A stretch of 16,735 nucleotides of DNA, taken from an uncultured Clostridia bacterium. GTDB taxonomy: Bacteria; Bacillota; Clostridia; Christensenellales; Pumilibacteraceae. The stretch is from contig CAKQJJ010000015.1 of the NCBI GenBank assembly GCA_934247335.1, forward strand, positions 1 through 16,735, given 5' to 3'. Shown piece by piece: positions 1-7,825 of the stretch (positions within the stretch are counted from its first letter, which is position 1; every line of letters starts with the position of its first letter). A program made the translations under genes and the position numbers. The notes beneath the pieces are model-generated. The model saw only the letters and a program-made list of their open reading frames with translations, was not told where the DNA came from and searched no databases.

Positions 1-1
1 G

Positions 2-1990
2 GTCATATCCATGGACCGCAAGTTTGAAACGGCAATCGAAACTGCGCTCGGCGGGGCGATGCAGAATATCATTACGTCGGACGAAGAAGACGCAAAGTGG
101 CTTATCGAATACTTAAAGCGCAAAAAATACGGCAGAGTTACGTTCTTGCCGCTCAATGCGATAAAACCGCGCTTTATCGATTCGACTTATACACGTGCGC
201 TCGGCACGAACGGATGCTACGGAGCCGCAGACAAACTGGTAAGTTACGATCCTAAGTTTGACCGCGTAATTAAAGGCTTGCTCGGCGGCACGGTTATCGT
301 CGAGGACATGGACACAGCCGTATCGCTTGCAAGACTTACGCGCTATGCGTTCAAAATAGTAACGCTCGAAGGCGACGTCATAAATCCGCAGGGTTCCATT
401 ACCGGCGGCAGCAAGAAAAACGATATCGCAAACATTTTCAGCCACGAAAGAGAATTAAACGAGCTTAACGAAAAAATCGGAAAAATCGAAGAGGCTCTGT
501 CCGCTTCCGAAGCCGAAAAGAAAGCCAAAATATCGCAACACGATCAAATCGAAGCCGAAATAAACGAAGTGCGTGCAAATATTCATTCGCTCGAAGTGGA
601 ATCGGCTGCAAAAACCGAAAATAAAAACAAAAGCGAACAAGTTTTGGGTGAGCTTGAATCGGAAATTCGCGTAACCGAAAAGAATCTTAGCGAAGCTACC
701 GCAAAGCTTGCGAAAATCGACGAAGATCTGGGCAGCGTTGCAAAACTCGAAAATCTCATATCTTCCAAAACGCAGGACACCAAGGACAGCGATAAGGAAA
801 ATCAGCAGCTTTTCGATGCGTTAAAACGCAGTCGCGACGAGCTGTCGGAAGAACTTACGGCAAAGAAAATGGAGCGCGTAGCCGTGGAAAACGACGTTAA
901 AACGTGTGAAATGACCGTCGAAAGACTTGCCTCCGAACTTGATTCCTGCACGATTAAAATAGCCGAAAACAACGCCGAAATCGCCGAGAACGACGCTCAG
1001 GCGGACGCTATAAGAAAGGCAATCGAACAGACTGCCGCAAACGAAAGCAAGGTGGACGCCGGCAGAGTGGACGAAATTCGCGGAAAGCTGGGCAATCTCG
1101 ACAAGTACAAAGCCGATCTTCAACAAAAGGTTACCGAACTCGACACTGCGCGCCAGGAACTTATGGGCGAACTGCAAAATCTTCGCGAAGAGAGAACCAA
1201 GCAGGAAATGTTGCTTCTCAAAGTTGACGAAGATATCGAAAAGATGCAGAATAATATCTTCGAGCAGTATCAGCTGTCGTACGAAACCTGCCTGCCGTTC
1301 AAGGATCCGGACTATAACGCGCAGGAAGGCATGCCGCTTGTCGGAAAACTCCGCAGGCAGATGTCCGCGCTCGGAAATATAAACGTAGACGCGATAGAAC
1401 AAAGTCAGGAACTTTCGGTAAGTTATGAAGAAGAAAGCGCGCGCCGTGACGATCTCGTAAAAGCCGAAGAGGATATGGTTAAGATAATAAAGGATTTAAG
1501 CGCCGAAATGCTGTCCAGATTTGAAGATCAGTTCCAGCAGATAAGAACCAACTTTATAAAGATATTCAAGGAGCTGTTCAACGGCGGTACTGCCGATCTC
1601 ATTTTGCAGGACAGCGACGACCTGCTCGAAGCGGGTATCGAAATCGTGGCTCAGCCTCCGGAAAAGAAATTGCAGTCGATAACGCTGCTGTCCGGCGGAG
1701 AAAAAGCGCTTACGGCAATTGCAATATTGTTTGCTATATTGCGCTTAAAGCCCATGCCGTTCTGTATTCTCGACGAAATAGAAGCGGCTCTCGACGATGC
1801 CAACGCAGGAAGATTTGCCAAATATCTGCGCCGTTTCAGCGAGGAAACTCAGTTTGTCGTCATCACTCACCGTAAGCCCACGATGGAACTTGCCGACAAT
1901 CTTTACGGCGTAACCATGGAAGAAAAAGGCGTAAGCAAGATAGTGTCCGTACAGCTCAGCGAAGCTGTTTCGGTTGCCGAACCGGCATAA
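2..1990 (+). CDS. smc: Chromosome segregation ATPase SMC, C-terminal part (5' end outside window)
   Basis: This is the C-terminal half of SMC, the ATPase that with ScpA and ScpB forms the bacterial condensin organising and segregating the nucleoid. The frame is open from base 2, so the gene starts outside the window; the first ATG at 11 is internal. Numbered from that Met, residues 1-130 are the hinge (ALGGAMQNI, then GDVINPQGSITGGS). About 140-440 is a charged Glu/Lys/Ala-rich coiled coil. The C-terminal ATPase head has the ABC signature LSGGEK (560-565), Walker B ILDE with D588 and E589, the D-loop residues just after it, and the VVITHRK switch. About 500 residues (N-terminal head with Walker A, first coil) must lie upstream. 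An AAGGAG site for ftsY follows 11 bp after the stop, giving the usual smc-ftsY pair. Confidence 0.97.
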   Translation, partial: VISMDRKFETAIETALGGAMQNIITSDEEDAKWLIEYLKRKKYGRVTFLPLNAIKPRFIDSTYTRALGTNGCYGAADKLVSYDPKFDRVIKGLLGGTVIVEDMDTAVSLARLTRYAFKIVTLEGDVINPQGSITGGSKKNDIANIFSHERELNELNEKIGKIEEALSASEAEKKAKISQHDQIEAEINEVRANIHSLEVESAAKTENKNKSEQVLGELESEIRVTEKNLSEATAKLAKIDEDLGSVAKLENLISSKTQDTKDSDKENQQLFDALKRSRDELSEELTAKKMERVAVENDVKTCEMTVERLASELDSCTIKIAENNAEIAENDAQADAIRKAIEQTAANESKVDAGRVDEIRGKLGNLDKYKADLQQKVTELDTARQELMGELQNLREERTKQEMLLLKVDEDIEKMQNNIFEQYQLSYETCLPFKDPDYNAQEGMPLVGKLRRQMSALGNINVDAIEQSQELSVSYEEESARRDDLVKAEEDMVKIIKDLSAEMLSRFEDQFQQIRTNFIKIFKELFNGGTADLILQDSDDLLEAGIEIVAQPPEKKLQSITLLSGGEKALTAIAILFAILRLKPMPFCILDEIEAALDDANAGRFAKYLRRFSEETQFVVITHRKPTMELADNLYGVTMEEKGVSKIVSVQLSEAVSVAEPA

Positions 1991-2012
1991 TTAAGCATAT
2001 TAAGGAGCTTTA

Positions 2013-2912
2013 ATGGGAATTTTTGCTAAAATTAAAGAAGGTCTGAAAAAAACCAAGGAAAAAATCGCCTACGGTCTTAACAAACTGTTTACCGGCGGCG
2101 TTTTGAATGACGACTTCTACGACGAGCTTGAAGAAATTTTGTTAACCGGCGACGTCGGTGCGGAAACTACCGAGCGAATTTTGGACGAACTTCGCGACGC
2201 TATTGACGAGGAGCTTATCCGTGATCGCGCCGACGCAAAAGACAAACTTAAAGAGATTATGGTAGATATTCTCGAAGAAAACGAAAAGCCCGAGTACGAA
2301 TATCCGCTTATTTTGCTCGTTGCCGGAGTCAACGGCGTTGGAAAAACCACCGCGATGGGAAAGCTGGCAAAAAAGTTCAAAAGCGAAGGTCACGACGTTT
2401 TGCTTGTTGCGGCTGATACTTTCCGTGCCGCAGCTTCCGATCAGCTAACAGTCTGGGCTGAAAGAGCGGGTGTTCGTATCGTAAAACAGGGCGAGGGCGC
2501 CGATCCGGCTGCGGTCGTGTTCGACGCGCTTGCAAGCGCAAAGAGCAAGGGCAACGACGTTATTCTCATCGATACCGCAGGAAGACTGCACAACAAGAAA
2601 AATCTCGTCGAGGAGCTTAAAAAGATCGAACGCGTTATCGACAGGGAGATGCCCGATGCAACCAAGCTTAATTATATAGTCTTGGACGCAACCACCGGTC
2701 AGAATGCGATATCTCAGGTTGAAGTGTTCGACGAGGCGATCGACATCGACGGAATAATACTCACGAAGCTTGACGGAACGGCAAAAGGCGGCGTGGTGCT
2801 GGCTCTTGCGGGCGAAACTTCCACTTCGGTGGTGTACGTCGGTGTGGGCGAAGGCATAGACGATTTGCAGGATTTCGACGCAGAACAGTTCGTTGAAGCT
2901 ATTTTTGAATAA
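2013..2912 (+). CDS. ftsY: Signal recognition particle receptor FtsY
   Basis: FtsY is the SRP receptor GTPase. It docks Ffh-bound ribosomes at the inner face of the membrane and hands the nascent chain to SecYEG. The 299-residue protein begins with a basic amphipathic helix (MGIFAKIKEGLKKTKEK), a plausible membrane-targeting segment, followed by the NG domain. GTPase motifs are G1 GVNGVGKT (105-112), DTFRAA (135-140), G3 DTAGR (187-191), G4 TKLDG (251-255) and GVGEGIDDL (277-285). The acidic N-terminal A domain of Escherichia coli FtsY is absent, as is usual in Bacillota. The start is set by AAGGAG at 2002-2007, five bases before ATG. No terminator is visible after the stop; a strong promoter begins only 17 bp downstream. 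Confidence 0.97.
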   Translation: MGIFAKIKEGLKKTKEKIAYGLNKLFTGGVLNDDFYDELEEILLTGDVGAETTERILDELRDAIDEELIRDRADAKDKLKEIMVDILEENEKPEYEYPLILLVAGVNGVGKTTAMGKLAKKFKSEGHDVLLVAADTFRAAASDQLTVWAERAGVRIVKQGEGADPAAVVFDALASAKSKGNDVILIDTAGRLHNKKNLVEELKKIERVIDREMPDATKLNYIVLDATTGQNAISQVEVFDEAIDIDGIILTKLDGTAKGGVVLALAGETSTSVVYVGVGEGIDDLQDFDAEQFVEAIFE

Positions 2913-2929
2913 ATTTATCGAAAAAACGC

Positions 2930-2958
2930 TTGACATTGAATTTCATATCTTGTATAAT
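2930..2958 (+). promoter_or_regulatory. Sigma-A-type promoter of the ylxM-ffh unit
   Basis: TTGACA (2930-2935) and TATAAT (2953-2958) are separated by exactly 17 bp, so both boxes are perfect consensus. It lies between the ftsY stop and ylxM, and transcription should start near 2965. This predicts that ylxM-ffh and the genes behind it can be expressed independently of smc-ftsY. Confidence 0.88.
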
Positions 2959-2990
2959 AGTACTGTAAAGTAAATTTGCTTTACAGTACT
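2959..2990 (+). promoter_or_regulatory. 32-bp near-perfect palindrome at the ylxM transcription start
   Basis: Two perfect 12-base arms, AGTACTGTAAAG (2959-2970) and CTTTACAGTACT (2979-2990), flank TAAATTTG. Its AAATTT core is itself palindromic, so 30 of 32 positions are symmetric and only the T2971/G2978 pair breaks symmetry. It starts directly after the -10 box and covers the predicted +1. It could be an operator, or a stable stem-loop at the very 5' end of the ylxM mRNA. The sequence following it (TCGTTTCTTT) is not an uninterrupted T run, so a terminator reading is weak. Confidence 0.8.
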
Positions 2991-3013
2991 TCGTTTCTTT
3001 CCGAGGAAAAGGC

Positions 3014-3325
3014 ATGCAAAAAGATCTGACGGTGGGCGTGCTCAACGAGATTTACGGTAAATTTCTCACCGCTCGCCAAAGCGAAATAGTTTCGCAGTAT
3101 TACGATTACGAATTGTCTTTGCAGGAAATATCCGAAAATCTCGGAATATCACGTCAGGCGGTGCTTGACGCGGTTAAAAAAGGAAGCGAACAGCTTTACC
3201 GGTTTGAAAAGGAATTAAAAGTGTTGTCAATGCGAAGCTCGGTTCGCCGCGCGATTGCCGATATCGAAAACGGCAGAACCGAAAGCGCGCTGGACGAGTT
3301 GAACGATATAATAAGCAAGGAGTAA
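3014..3325 (+). CDS. ylxM: YlxM-family helix-turn-helix protein (UPF0122)
   Basis: This 103-residue protein belongs to the YlxM/UPF0122 family, whose genes sit immediately before ffh across Gram-positive bacteria and whose members are linked to SRP function. The first 60 residues form a sigma-70 region 4-like DNA-binding fold: LTARQSEIVSQYY, then a helix-turn-helix in which LSLQEISENLGISRQAV places the recognition helix at about 45-58. The C-terminal 40 residues are charged and helical. The start is supported by GAGG and AAGG at 3003-3012 before ATG 3014. Its stop overlaps the ffh ribosome binding site, so the two are probably translated together. The palindrome at its own promoter makes autoregulation conceivable, but that is only inference. 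Confidence 0.92.
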   Translation: MQKDLTVGVLNEIYGKFLTARQSEIVSQYYDYELSLQEISENLGISRQAVLDAVKKGSEQLYRFEKELKVLSMRSSVRRAIADIENGRTESALDELNDIISKE

Positions 3326-3327
3326 AA

Positions 3328-4644
3328 ATGGCGTTATTCGGCAATCTTTCCGAAAAACTGAATAATATTTTCGGCAAACTGCGTTCCAAAGGTCGTTTGT
3401 CCGAACAGGATATCAAGCAAGCCATGCGCGAAATCCGCGTTGCGCTGCTCGAGGCGGACGTCAATTTCGGCGTCGTCAAGCAGTTTATCGCTACGGTAAG
3501 CGAAAAAGCCGTCGGCGAAGATATCCTGAAAAGTCTTACGCCCGGTCAGCAGGTCGTTAAAATAGTAAACGACGAGCTTGTCGCGCTTATGGGCAGCACC
3601 AATTCCAAATTGGAAGTAAGCCCCAAACCGCCCACTGTTATCATGATGTGCGGTTTGCAGGGCGCGGGAAAAACCACCATGTGTGGCAAACTTGCTCAAA
3701 ACCTGATCAAGCAGGGCAAAAAGCCCATGCTTTGCGCATGCGATATTTATCGTCCCGCCGCAATCAATCAGCTTAAAGTCGTCGGTCGCAGCGTGGGTGC
3801 CGAAGTCTTTGAAAAAGGAACACAGTCGCCGGTTAAAACGGCAAAACAAGCAATAGAATATGCCGAAAGCAAAGGCTACAATACGGTTATTATCGATACT
3901 GCGGGCAGACTGCATATCGACGAAGCGCTGATGAACGAGCTTATTGAAGTAAAAAAAGCGGTTCAGCCAACCGAAATTTTGCTTGTCGTCGACGCGATGA
4001 CCGGTCAGGACGCAGTAAACGTCGCCAAGTCGTTTGACGAACAACTGGATATTACGGGCGTAATTCTCACTAAGCTTGACGGCGATACGAGAGGCGGCGC
4101 AGCTTTATCCATTCGTGCGGTTACCGGTAAGCCGATAAAATTCTGCGGCGTAGGCGAAAAAATGGGCGACCTCGAACCGTTTTATCCCGACCGCATGGCG
4201 TCGCGAATACTGGGAATGGGCGACGTTCTTACGCTTATCGAAAAGGCAAAAGCAGCCGTGTCCGAAGATCAGCTGAAAGACATGGAAAAGCGCATGCTTC
4301 AGGCAAAATTCACGCTTGACGATTTCCTCGTTCAGTTTGAGAGCATCAAAAAAATGGGCGGCGTGAAAGACGTCATCGGTATGATGCCCGGCATGGCGGG
4401 AATGAAAATCAAGGACGGCGACATCAACGAGGAGCTTATCGACAAATACAAAGCGATAATCTGTTCGATGACGAAGCGTGAACTAGATAATCCCGATATC
4501 ATTAAATCGTCGAGAAGAAAGCGTATTGCAGCCGGCAGCGGAACGACCATTCAGCAGGTTAATCAGCTGCTCAAACAATACGATCAGGCGAAAACAATGA
4601 TGAAATCGATGAAAAACAACAAAAAATTCAGAATGCCTTTCTGA
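3328..4644 (+). CDS. ffh: Signal recognition particle protein Ffh
   Basis: Ffh (SRP54) is the protein core of bacterial SRP. It binds signal peptides and 4.5S/6S RNA and forms the paired GTPase with FtsY. In this 438-residue protein the N domain covers about 1-88. The G domain has GLQGAGKTT (109-117), DIYRPAA (139-145), DTAGR (190-194), TKLDG (248-252) and GVGE (274-277). The Met-rich M domain runs from about 300, with the GMMPGMAGM finger loop (361-369) and the RNA-binding SRRKRIAAGSG segment near 405. The ribosome binding site AAGGAG (3317-3322) overlaps the ylxM stop, five bases before ATG. Length and all motifs are normal for the family. No SRP RNA gene was recognised in the window. Confidence 0.98.
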   Translation: MALFGNLSEKLNNIFGKLRSKGRLSEQDIKQAMREIRVALLEADVNFGVVKQFIATVSEKAVGEDILKSLTPGQQVVKIVNDELVALMGSTNSKLEVSPKPPTVIMMCGLQGAGKTTMCGKLAQNLIKQGKKPMLCACDIYRPAAINQLKVVGRSVGAEVFEKGTQSPVKTAKQAIEYAESKGYNTVIIDTAGRLHIDEALMNELIEVKKAVQPTEILLVVDAMTGQDAVNVAKSFDEQLDITGVILTKLDGDTRGGAALSIRAVTGKPIKFCGVGEKMGDLEPFYPDRMASRILGMGDVLTLIEKAKAAVSEDQLKDMEKRMLQAKFTLDDFLVQFESIKKMGGVKDVIGMMPGMAGMKIKDGDINEELIDKYKAIICSMTKRELDNPDIIKSSRRKRIAAGSGTTIQQVNQLLKQYDQAKTMMKSMKNNKKFRMPF

Positions 4645-4683
4645 AATAAAACAGTCTAAATTTTGTGGAAACACTTTAAATAC

Positions 4684-4689
4684 AGGAGA
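4684..4689 (+). promoter_or_regulatory. Ribosome binding site that sets the rpsP start
   Basis: AGGAGA lies nine bases before ATG 4699. The reading frame is open back to another ATG at 4663, but that would put this site inside the coding region and add 12 residues not typical of bacterial S16. Confidence 0.8.
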
Positions 4690-4698
4690 ATAAAAAAA

Positions 4699-4992
4699 AT
4701 GGCAGTTAAAATGAGATTGACCCGTATGGGCGACAAGAAGAACCCGATGTACCGCGTTATCGTTGCAGATTCGCGCGCTCCCCGTGACGGCAAGTTCGTC
4801 GACATCATCGGAACCTATCATCCCCAGGATCATGAAAACGAAGTAAAGCTCGACGTCGAAAAGGCTAAGACCTGGATCGCAAACGGCGCTCAGCCCACCG
4901 ACACCGTCAGAGGTTTGCTCGTAAAAGCAGGCGTGCTCGAAGCTAAGCCCATGCCCGCTAAAACCAACGCTAAGAAAAAGAAGAGCGAGTAA
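4699..4992 (+). CDS. rpsP: 30S ribosomal protein S16
   Basis: S16 binds 16S rRNA in the body of the 30S subunit and is needed early in its assembly. The 97-residue protein starts with the family hallmark MAVKMRLTRMGDKKNPMYR and continues RVIVADSRAPRDGKFVDIIGTY. The tail is Lys-rich (NAKKKKSE), probably disordered. ATG 4699 is chosen over the upstream in-frame ATG 4663 because AGGAGA (4684-4689) is correctly spaced for it. The 54-bp gap after ffh shows no good promoter or terminator, so rpsP is probably read from the ylxM-ffh transcript. The downstream order khpA-rimM-trmD is the classical rpsP operon. Confidence 0.97.
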   Translation: MAVKMRLTRMGDKKNPMYRVIVADSRAPRDGKFVDIIGTYHPQDHENEVKLDVEKAKTWIANGAQPTDTVRGLLVKAGVLEAKPMPAKTNAKKKKSE

Positions 4993-5002
4993 GGGGTAAA
5001 TT

Positions 5003-5227
5003 ATGACTGAACTCGTAACTTTCATGGTGAAAAGCCTTGTGGACAAGAAGGACGCCGTTGAAGTTACTCTTGCCGAAGACGGAGTTATCAACGTAAAGGT
5101 TGATAAAGACGATATCGGTAAAGTAATCGGAAAAGACGGCCGTATTGCAAAGGCTATCAGAACCATTGTTAAAGCGGCTGCAAACAAACAGCAGGCTAAA
5201 TATACGGTGGTCATACTGGAAGAATGA
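5003..5227 (+). CDS. khpA: KH-domain RNA-binding protein KhpA (YlqC)
   Basis: This 74-residue single-KH protein is the KhpA/YlqC family, an RNA-binding partner of KhpB (Jag/EloR) in Gram-positive bacteria. There the pair influences cell elongation and small-RNA biology. The type II KH nucleic-acid loop is IGKVIGKDGR (38-47) with GKDG at 43-46. AAGGGG (4991-4996) overlaps the rpsP stop and lies six bases before ATG 5003. The stop overlaps the rimM start (ATGA). The rpsP-khpA-rimM order is conserved in Bacillota and suggests a role close to ribosome biogenesis; that role is inferred from context. Confidence 0.94.
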   Translation: MTELVTFMVKSLVDKKDAVEVTLAEDGVINVKVDKDDIGKVIGKDGRIAKAIRTIVKAAANKQQAKYTVVILEE

Positions 5228-5730
5228 ATGATAATATAATAATCGGTCGGGTGGTCAAAGCTGTCGGAATAAAGGGCGAAGTAAAAATCGCCCCGATAAC
5301 CGACGATATGCTGAGATATAAGAAGCTCAAAACCGTTTATATTACGGGCATACCTTATCAGATTCTGTCATGCAGATTTGATAAGGCGTTTGTCTTTTTA
5401 AAACTAAACGGAGTTGCAACGCGTGACGACGCAGAAAAGCTTGTCGGCGACTATCTCGAAATAGACAGAGTAAACGCCATCGTTCCCGAAAACGGCTATT
5501 TAATCGCCGATATCGAGGGGTGTAAGCTGTTTCTAAACGACGGCGAGGAAATCGGCGTGATTACCGACGTTGCTCAATACGGCGCCGCAGACGTGTTTAC
5601 CATCGAAGGTAACGGAAAAGTTTGCCGCTGTCCGTTTCTCAATAAAGTGATTGAGAAAATCGACGTCGAGAGCAAAATAATCGTGGCAAATAAAAAAGAA
5701 TTTACGGCGGTCTGCGTTTATGAGGATTGA
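5224..5730 (+). CDS. rimM: 16S rRNA processing protein RimM
   Basis: RimM is an assembly factor that binds S19 and helps mature the 3' (head) domain of the 30S subunit. The 168-residue protein has the N-terminal RimM barrel, starting IIIGRVVKAVGIKGEVKI (residues 5-22), and a C-terminal PRC barrel ending CPFLNKVIEKIDVESKIIVAN. The start overlaps the khpA stop as ATGA, with GGAAGA immediately before it, so translation is probably coupled. The last 11 bp overlap trmD. Length is normal for the family, and the context (rpsP before, trmD after) is textbook. Confidence 0.95.
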   Translation: MNDNIIIGRVVKAVGIKGEVKIAPITDDMLRYKKLKTVYITGIPYQILSCRFDKAFVFLKLNGVATRDDAEKLVGDYLEIDRVNAIVPENGYLIADIEGCKLFLNDGEEIGVITDVAQYGAADVFTIEGNGKVCRCPFLNKVIEKIDVESKIIVANKKEFTAVCVYED

Positions 5731-6397
5731 CATTCTTACGCTGTTTCCCGAGATGTTTGCGCCTTTGAACGAAAGCATTTTGGGTCGCGCTCAGAATAAA
5801 GGCGTTTTGCAAATCAATACGGTTTATATCCGTGATTTTTCGCTTGATAAACACCTTAAATGCGACGACGCGCCGTTCGGAGGCGGAGCCGGCATGGTAA
5901 TGACCCCGCAGCCCGTGTGCGATTGCATTAAAAGCGTCGATCCCGAGCATAAGGCGCACAGAATTTATATGTCGCCGCGCGGGAAACTGCTTACTGTGCC
6001 GATTGCCCGTAAATACGCGCAAAAGTACGATTGGCTGGTTATCCTTTGCGGACATTACGAGGGCATCGATCAGCGAATTATCGATTTGTATATCGACGAA
6101 GAAATTTCGATAGGCGATTTCGTGCTTACGGGCGGTGAACTGCCCGCGATGGTGCTTTGCGACGTGGTTTCGCGCTTCGTGCCGGGCGTACTCGGCTGCG
6201 ACGCGTCCAGCGAGGACGAAAGTTTTTCGGACGGTTTGCTCGAATATCCGCAATATACTCGTCCGCAAACGTACGAAGGATTGTCGGTTCCTGACGTTCT
6301 GCTTTCCGGTCATCACGAAAATATCGAAAAGTGGCGGCGCGAAAAATCGCTTGAAATAACAAAGCAGAATCGCCCCGATTTATTGGAGAAAAAGTAA
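5720..6397 (+). CDS. trmD: tRNA (guanine-37-N1)-methyltransferase TrmD
   Basis: TrmD transfers methyl from S-adenosylmethionine to N1 of G37 in tRNAs reading CUN, CCN and CGG, which prevents +1 frameshifting. This 225-residue SPOUT protein has GGGAGM (54-59), SPRGK (85-89), the knot sequences CGHYEGIDQR (110-119) and IGDFVLTGGE (131-140), and DGLLEYPQYTRP (171-182). At the position aligned with the catalytic Asp169 of Escherichia coli TrmD (EDSF) it appears to have Glu167 (DESF). It is shorter than the usual 240-250 residues, ending soon after NRPDLLEKK, so the C-terminal extension is reduced. The start overlaps rimM by 11 bp; the stop shares one base with the rbgA ATG (TAATG). rplS, normally next, is absent. 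Confidence 0.96.
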   Translation: MRIDILTLFPEMFAPLNESILGRAQNKGVLQINTVYIRDFSLDKHLKCDDAPFGGGAGMVMTPQPVCDCIKSVDPEHKAHRIYMSPRGKLLTVPIARKYAQKYDWLVILCGHYEGIDQRIIDLYIDEEISIGDFVLTGGELPAMVLCDVVSRFVPGVLGCDASSEDESFSDGLLEYPQYTRPQTYEGLSVPDVLLSGHHENIEKWRREKSLEITKQNRPDLLEKK

Positions 6398-7254
6398 TGA
6401 ATATACACTGGTTTCCGGGGCATATGACCAAATCGCTGCGTATGATGGACGAAAACGTAGCGCTGATGGATATGCTTATATATATTCTCGACGCCAGAGC
6501 TCCGCTCGCTTGCGTAAATCCGGTTTTTTCCAAATACACGGAAAAATTGCCGGTTATTTACGTTTTAAATAAATGCGATCTTGCCAATCCCGAGGAAACC
6601 GAAAAGTGGAAAAAGTATTTTACGTCCGATAAAAGCGTGGCGGTGTGTCTTAACAGCACTCAAAACGGAAGCAGTAAAACTATTTTCGGGCTTGCCAAGG
6701 ATATGTGCAAGCCGATAATCGAGAAAAAGGCAGCAAAAGGAGTTCGAGCCGTGCTTCGTTGCATGGTCATCGGCGTTCCCAATTGCGGAAAATCTACGTT
6801 TATCAACAATCTTTGCGGAAAAAGTAAGGCGATTGCGGGAAATAAAGCGGGCGTAACCCGCGGAAAACAGTGGGTGAGAGCAAGCGAATATTTTGAAGTG
6901 CTCGATACGCCCGGAACCTTGTATCCAAAGTTTGAAAACCAGACTTTTGCCCGTCATCTGGCATATATCGGCAGTATCCGCGACGAAATAGTTGATACGA
7001 ACGAGCTTGCGCTTGAATTTAGCGGCGAAATGATTCAAAAATTCCCCGGATATTTATCGGGAAGATACGGCGTGGAAGAGTGCGAAGATTGCGCCTTGAT
7101 GCTTGACTCGATAGCTCTTAAACGCGGACTGGTGAGAAAAGGCGGAGTCGCGGACGAAGAACGCGCTTCGATTGCGATTATCGACGATTTCAGAAAGGGC
7201 AGAATCGGAAAAATCACGCTGGAGAAATGTTATGAAAACGATCGAATTGTTTGA
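6397..7254 (+). CDS. rbgA: Ribosome biogenesis GTPase A (RbgA/YlqF)
   Basis: RbgA is a circularly permuted GTPase needed for a late step of 50S assembly in Bacillota. The permuted motif order is clear in this 285-residue protein: G4 NKCD (58-61) comes first, then LNST (85-88), G1 GVPNCGKST (126-134), the switch segment AGVTRGKQ (151-158) and G3 DTPG (170-173). The N-terminus NIHWFPGHMTKSLRMM is diagnostic of the YlqF family, including the WFPGHM sequence. The C-terminal about 80 residues form the helical RNA-binding domain. GGAG at 6385-6388 supports ATG 6397, which overlaps the trmD stop by one base. The 3' end overlaps rnhB by 23 bp. Confidence 0.96.
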   Translation: MNIHWFPGHMTKSLRMMDENVALMDMLIYILDARAPLACVNPVFSKYTEKLPVIYVLNKCDLANPEETEKWKKYFTSDKSVAVCLNSTQNGSSKTIFGLAKDMCKPIIEKKAAKGVRAVLRCMVIGVPNCGKSTFINNLCGKSKAIAGNKAGVTRGKQWVRASEYFEVLDTPGTLYPKFENQTFARHLAYIGSIRDEIVDTNELALEFSGEMIQKFPGYLSGRYGVEECEDCALMLDSIALKRGLVRKGGVADEERASIAIIDDFRKGRIGKITLEKCYENDRIV

Positions 7255-7825
7255 ATACGATAAAAGCCTGGGCGTCGAACTGCTTGGAGGAATCGACGAA
7301 GCCGGAAGAGGTCCCTTATGCGGTCCCGTCGTGTGCGCGTGCTGTATTATGCCTTACGACAAGATGATTGACGGAATAAACGACAGTAAAAAAGTTTCGG
7401 AAAAAAAACGCGAGCTTTTGTTTGAAGAAATCAAAAACAATGCGGTTGCTTATTCGGTTTCAATTGTTTCGCCCGAAGAAATCGATCGCATAAACATTCT
7501 TAACGCTACGAAAAAAGGAATGGAAGAGTGCGTAAACGACATTTCGATTAAGCCCGATCTTATTTTAATCGACGCTGTAAAGCTCGCCGTTTCGGTTCCC
7601 ACGAAGTCCATTATAAAAGGTGACGCAACAAGCTATTGCATTGCCGCGGCTTCTATTCTTGCCAAAGTTACGCGAGACAGAATTATGCGCGAGTACGACC
7701 AAAAGTACCCCGAATACGGGTTTGCTCAGAATAAGGGCTACGGAACGAGACAGCATATCGAGGCAATAAAAAAGTACGGATTATGCGAAATCCACCGCCG
7801 TACGTTTGTGAAGAATTTTATATGA
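7232..7825 (+). CDS. rnhB: Ribonuclease HII
   Basis: RNase HII cuts the RNA strand of RNA-DNA hybrids and excises single ribonucleotides from DNA. The 197-residue protein has the DEAGRG site (D22, E23), NDSKKVS (50-56), LIDA with D114, KGDA with D131, and SILAKVTRDR (141-150) with D149. Together these supply the acidic metal-binding set. It ends HRRTFVKNFI, as many family members do. The frame is open further upstream, but ATG 7232 is preferred: GGAG at 7221-7224 is well placed and the protein then begins MKTIELFEYDKS, giving a normal length. It overlaps rbgA by 23 bp and yraN by 4 bp (ATGA). Confidence 0.95.
   Translation: MKTIELFEYDKSLGVELLGGIDEAGRGPLCGPVVCACCIMPYDKMIDGINDSKKVSEKKRELLFEEIKNNAVAYSVSIVSPEEIDRINILNATKKGMEECVNDISIKPDLILIDAVKLAVSVPTKSIIKGDATSYCIAAASILAKVTRDRIMREYDQKYPEYGFAQNKGYGTRQHIEAIKKYGLCEIHRRTFVKNFI

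Noticed and set aside
2959..3000. Palindrome before ylxM as the ftsY terminator
   Set aside because: It begins directly after the -10 box of a perfect promoter, and the downstream T tract is interrupted by C and G; a 5'-end or operator role is more likely, though not proven.
4663..4698. Upstream ATG extending rpsP by 12 residues
   Set aside because: The ribosome binding site at 4684-4689 would be inside the coding region, and S16 proteins begin at the MAVKMRL sequence.
7172..7231. Upstream start extending rnhB by 20 residues
   Set aside because: It lies deep in rbgA, adds residues unlike RNase HII, and GGAG at 7221-7224 clearly serves ATG 7232.
7783..7821. Upstream ATG extending yraN into rnhB
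   Set aside because: It adds 13 residues unlike the family; the ATGA junction at 7822 is the natural coupled start.
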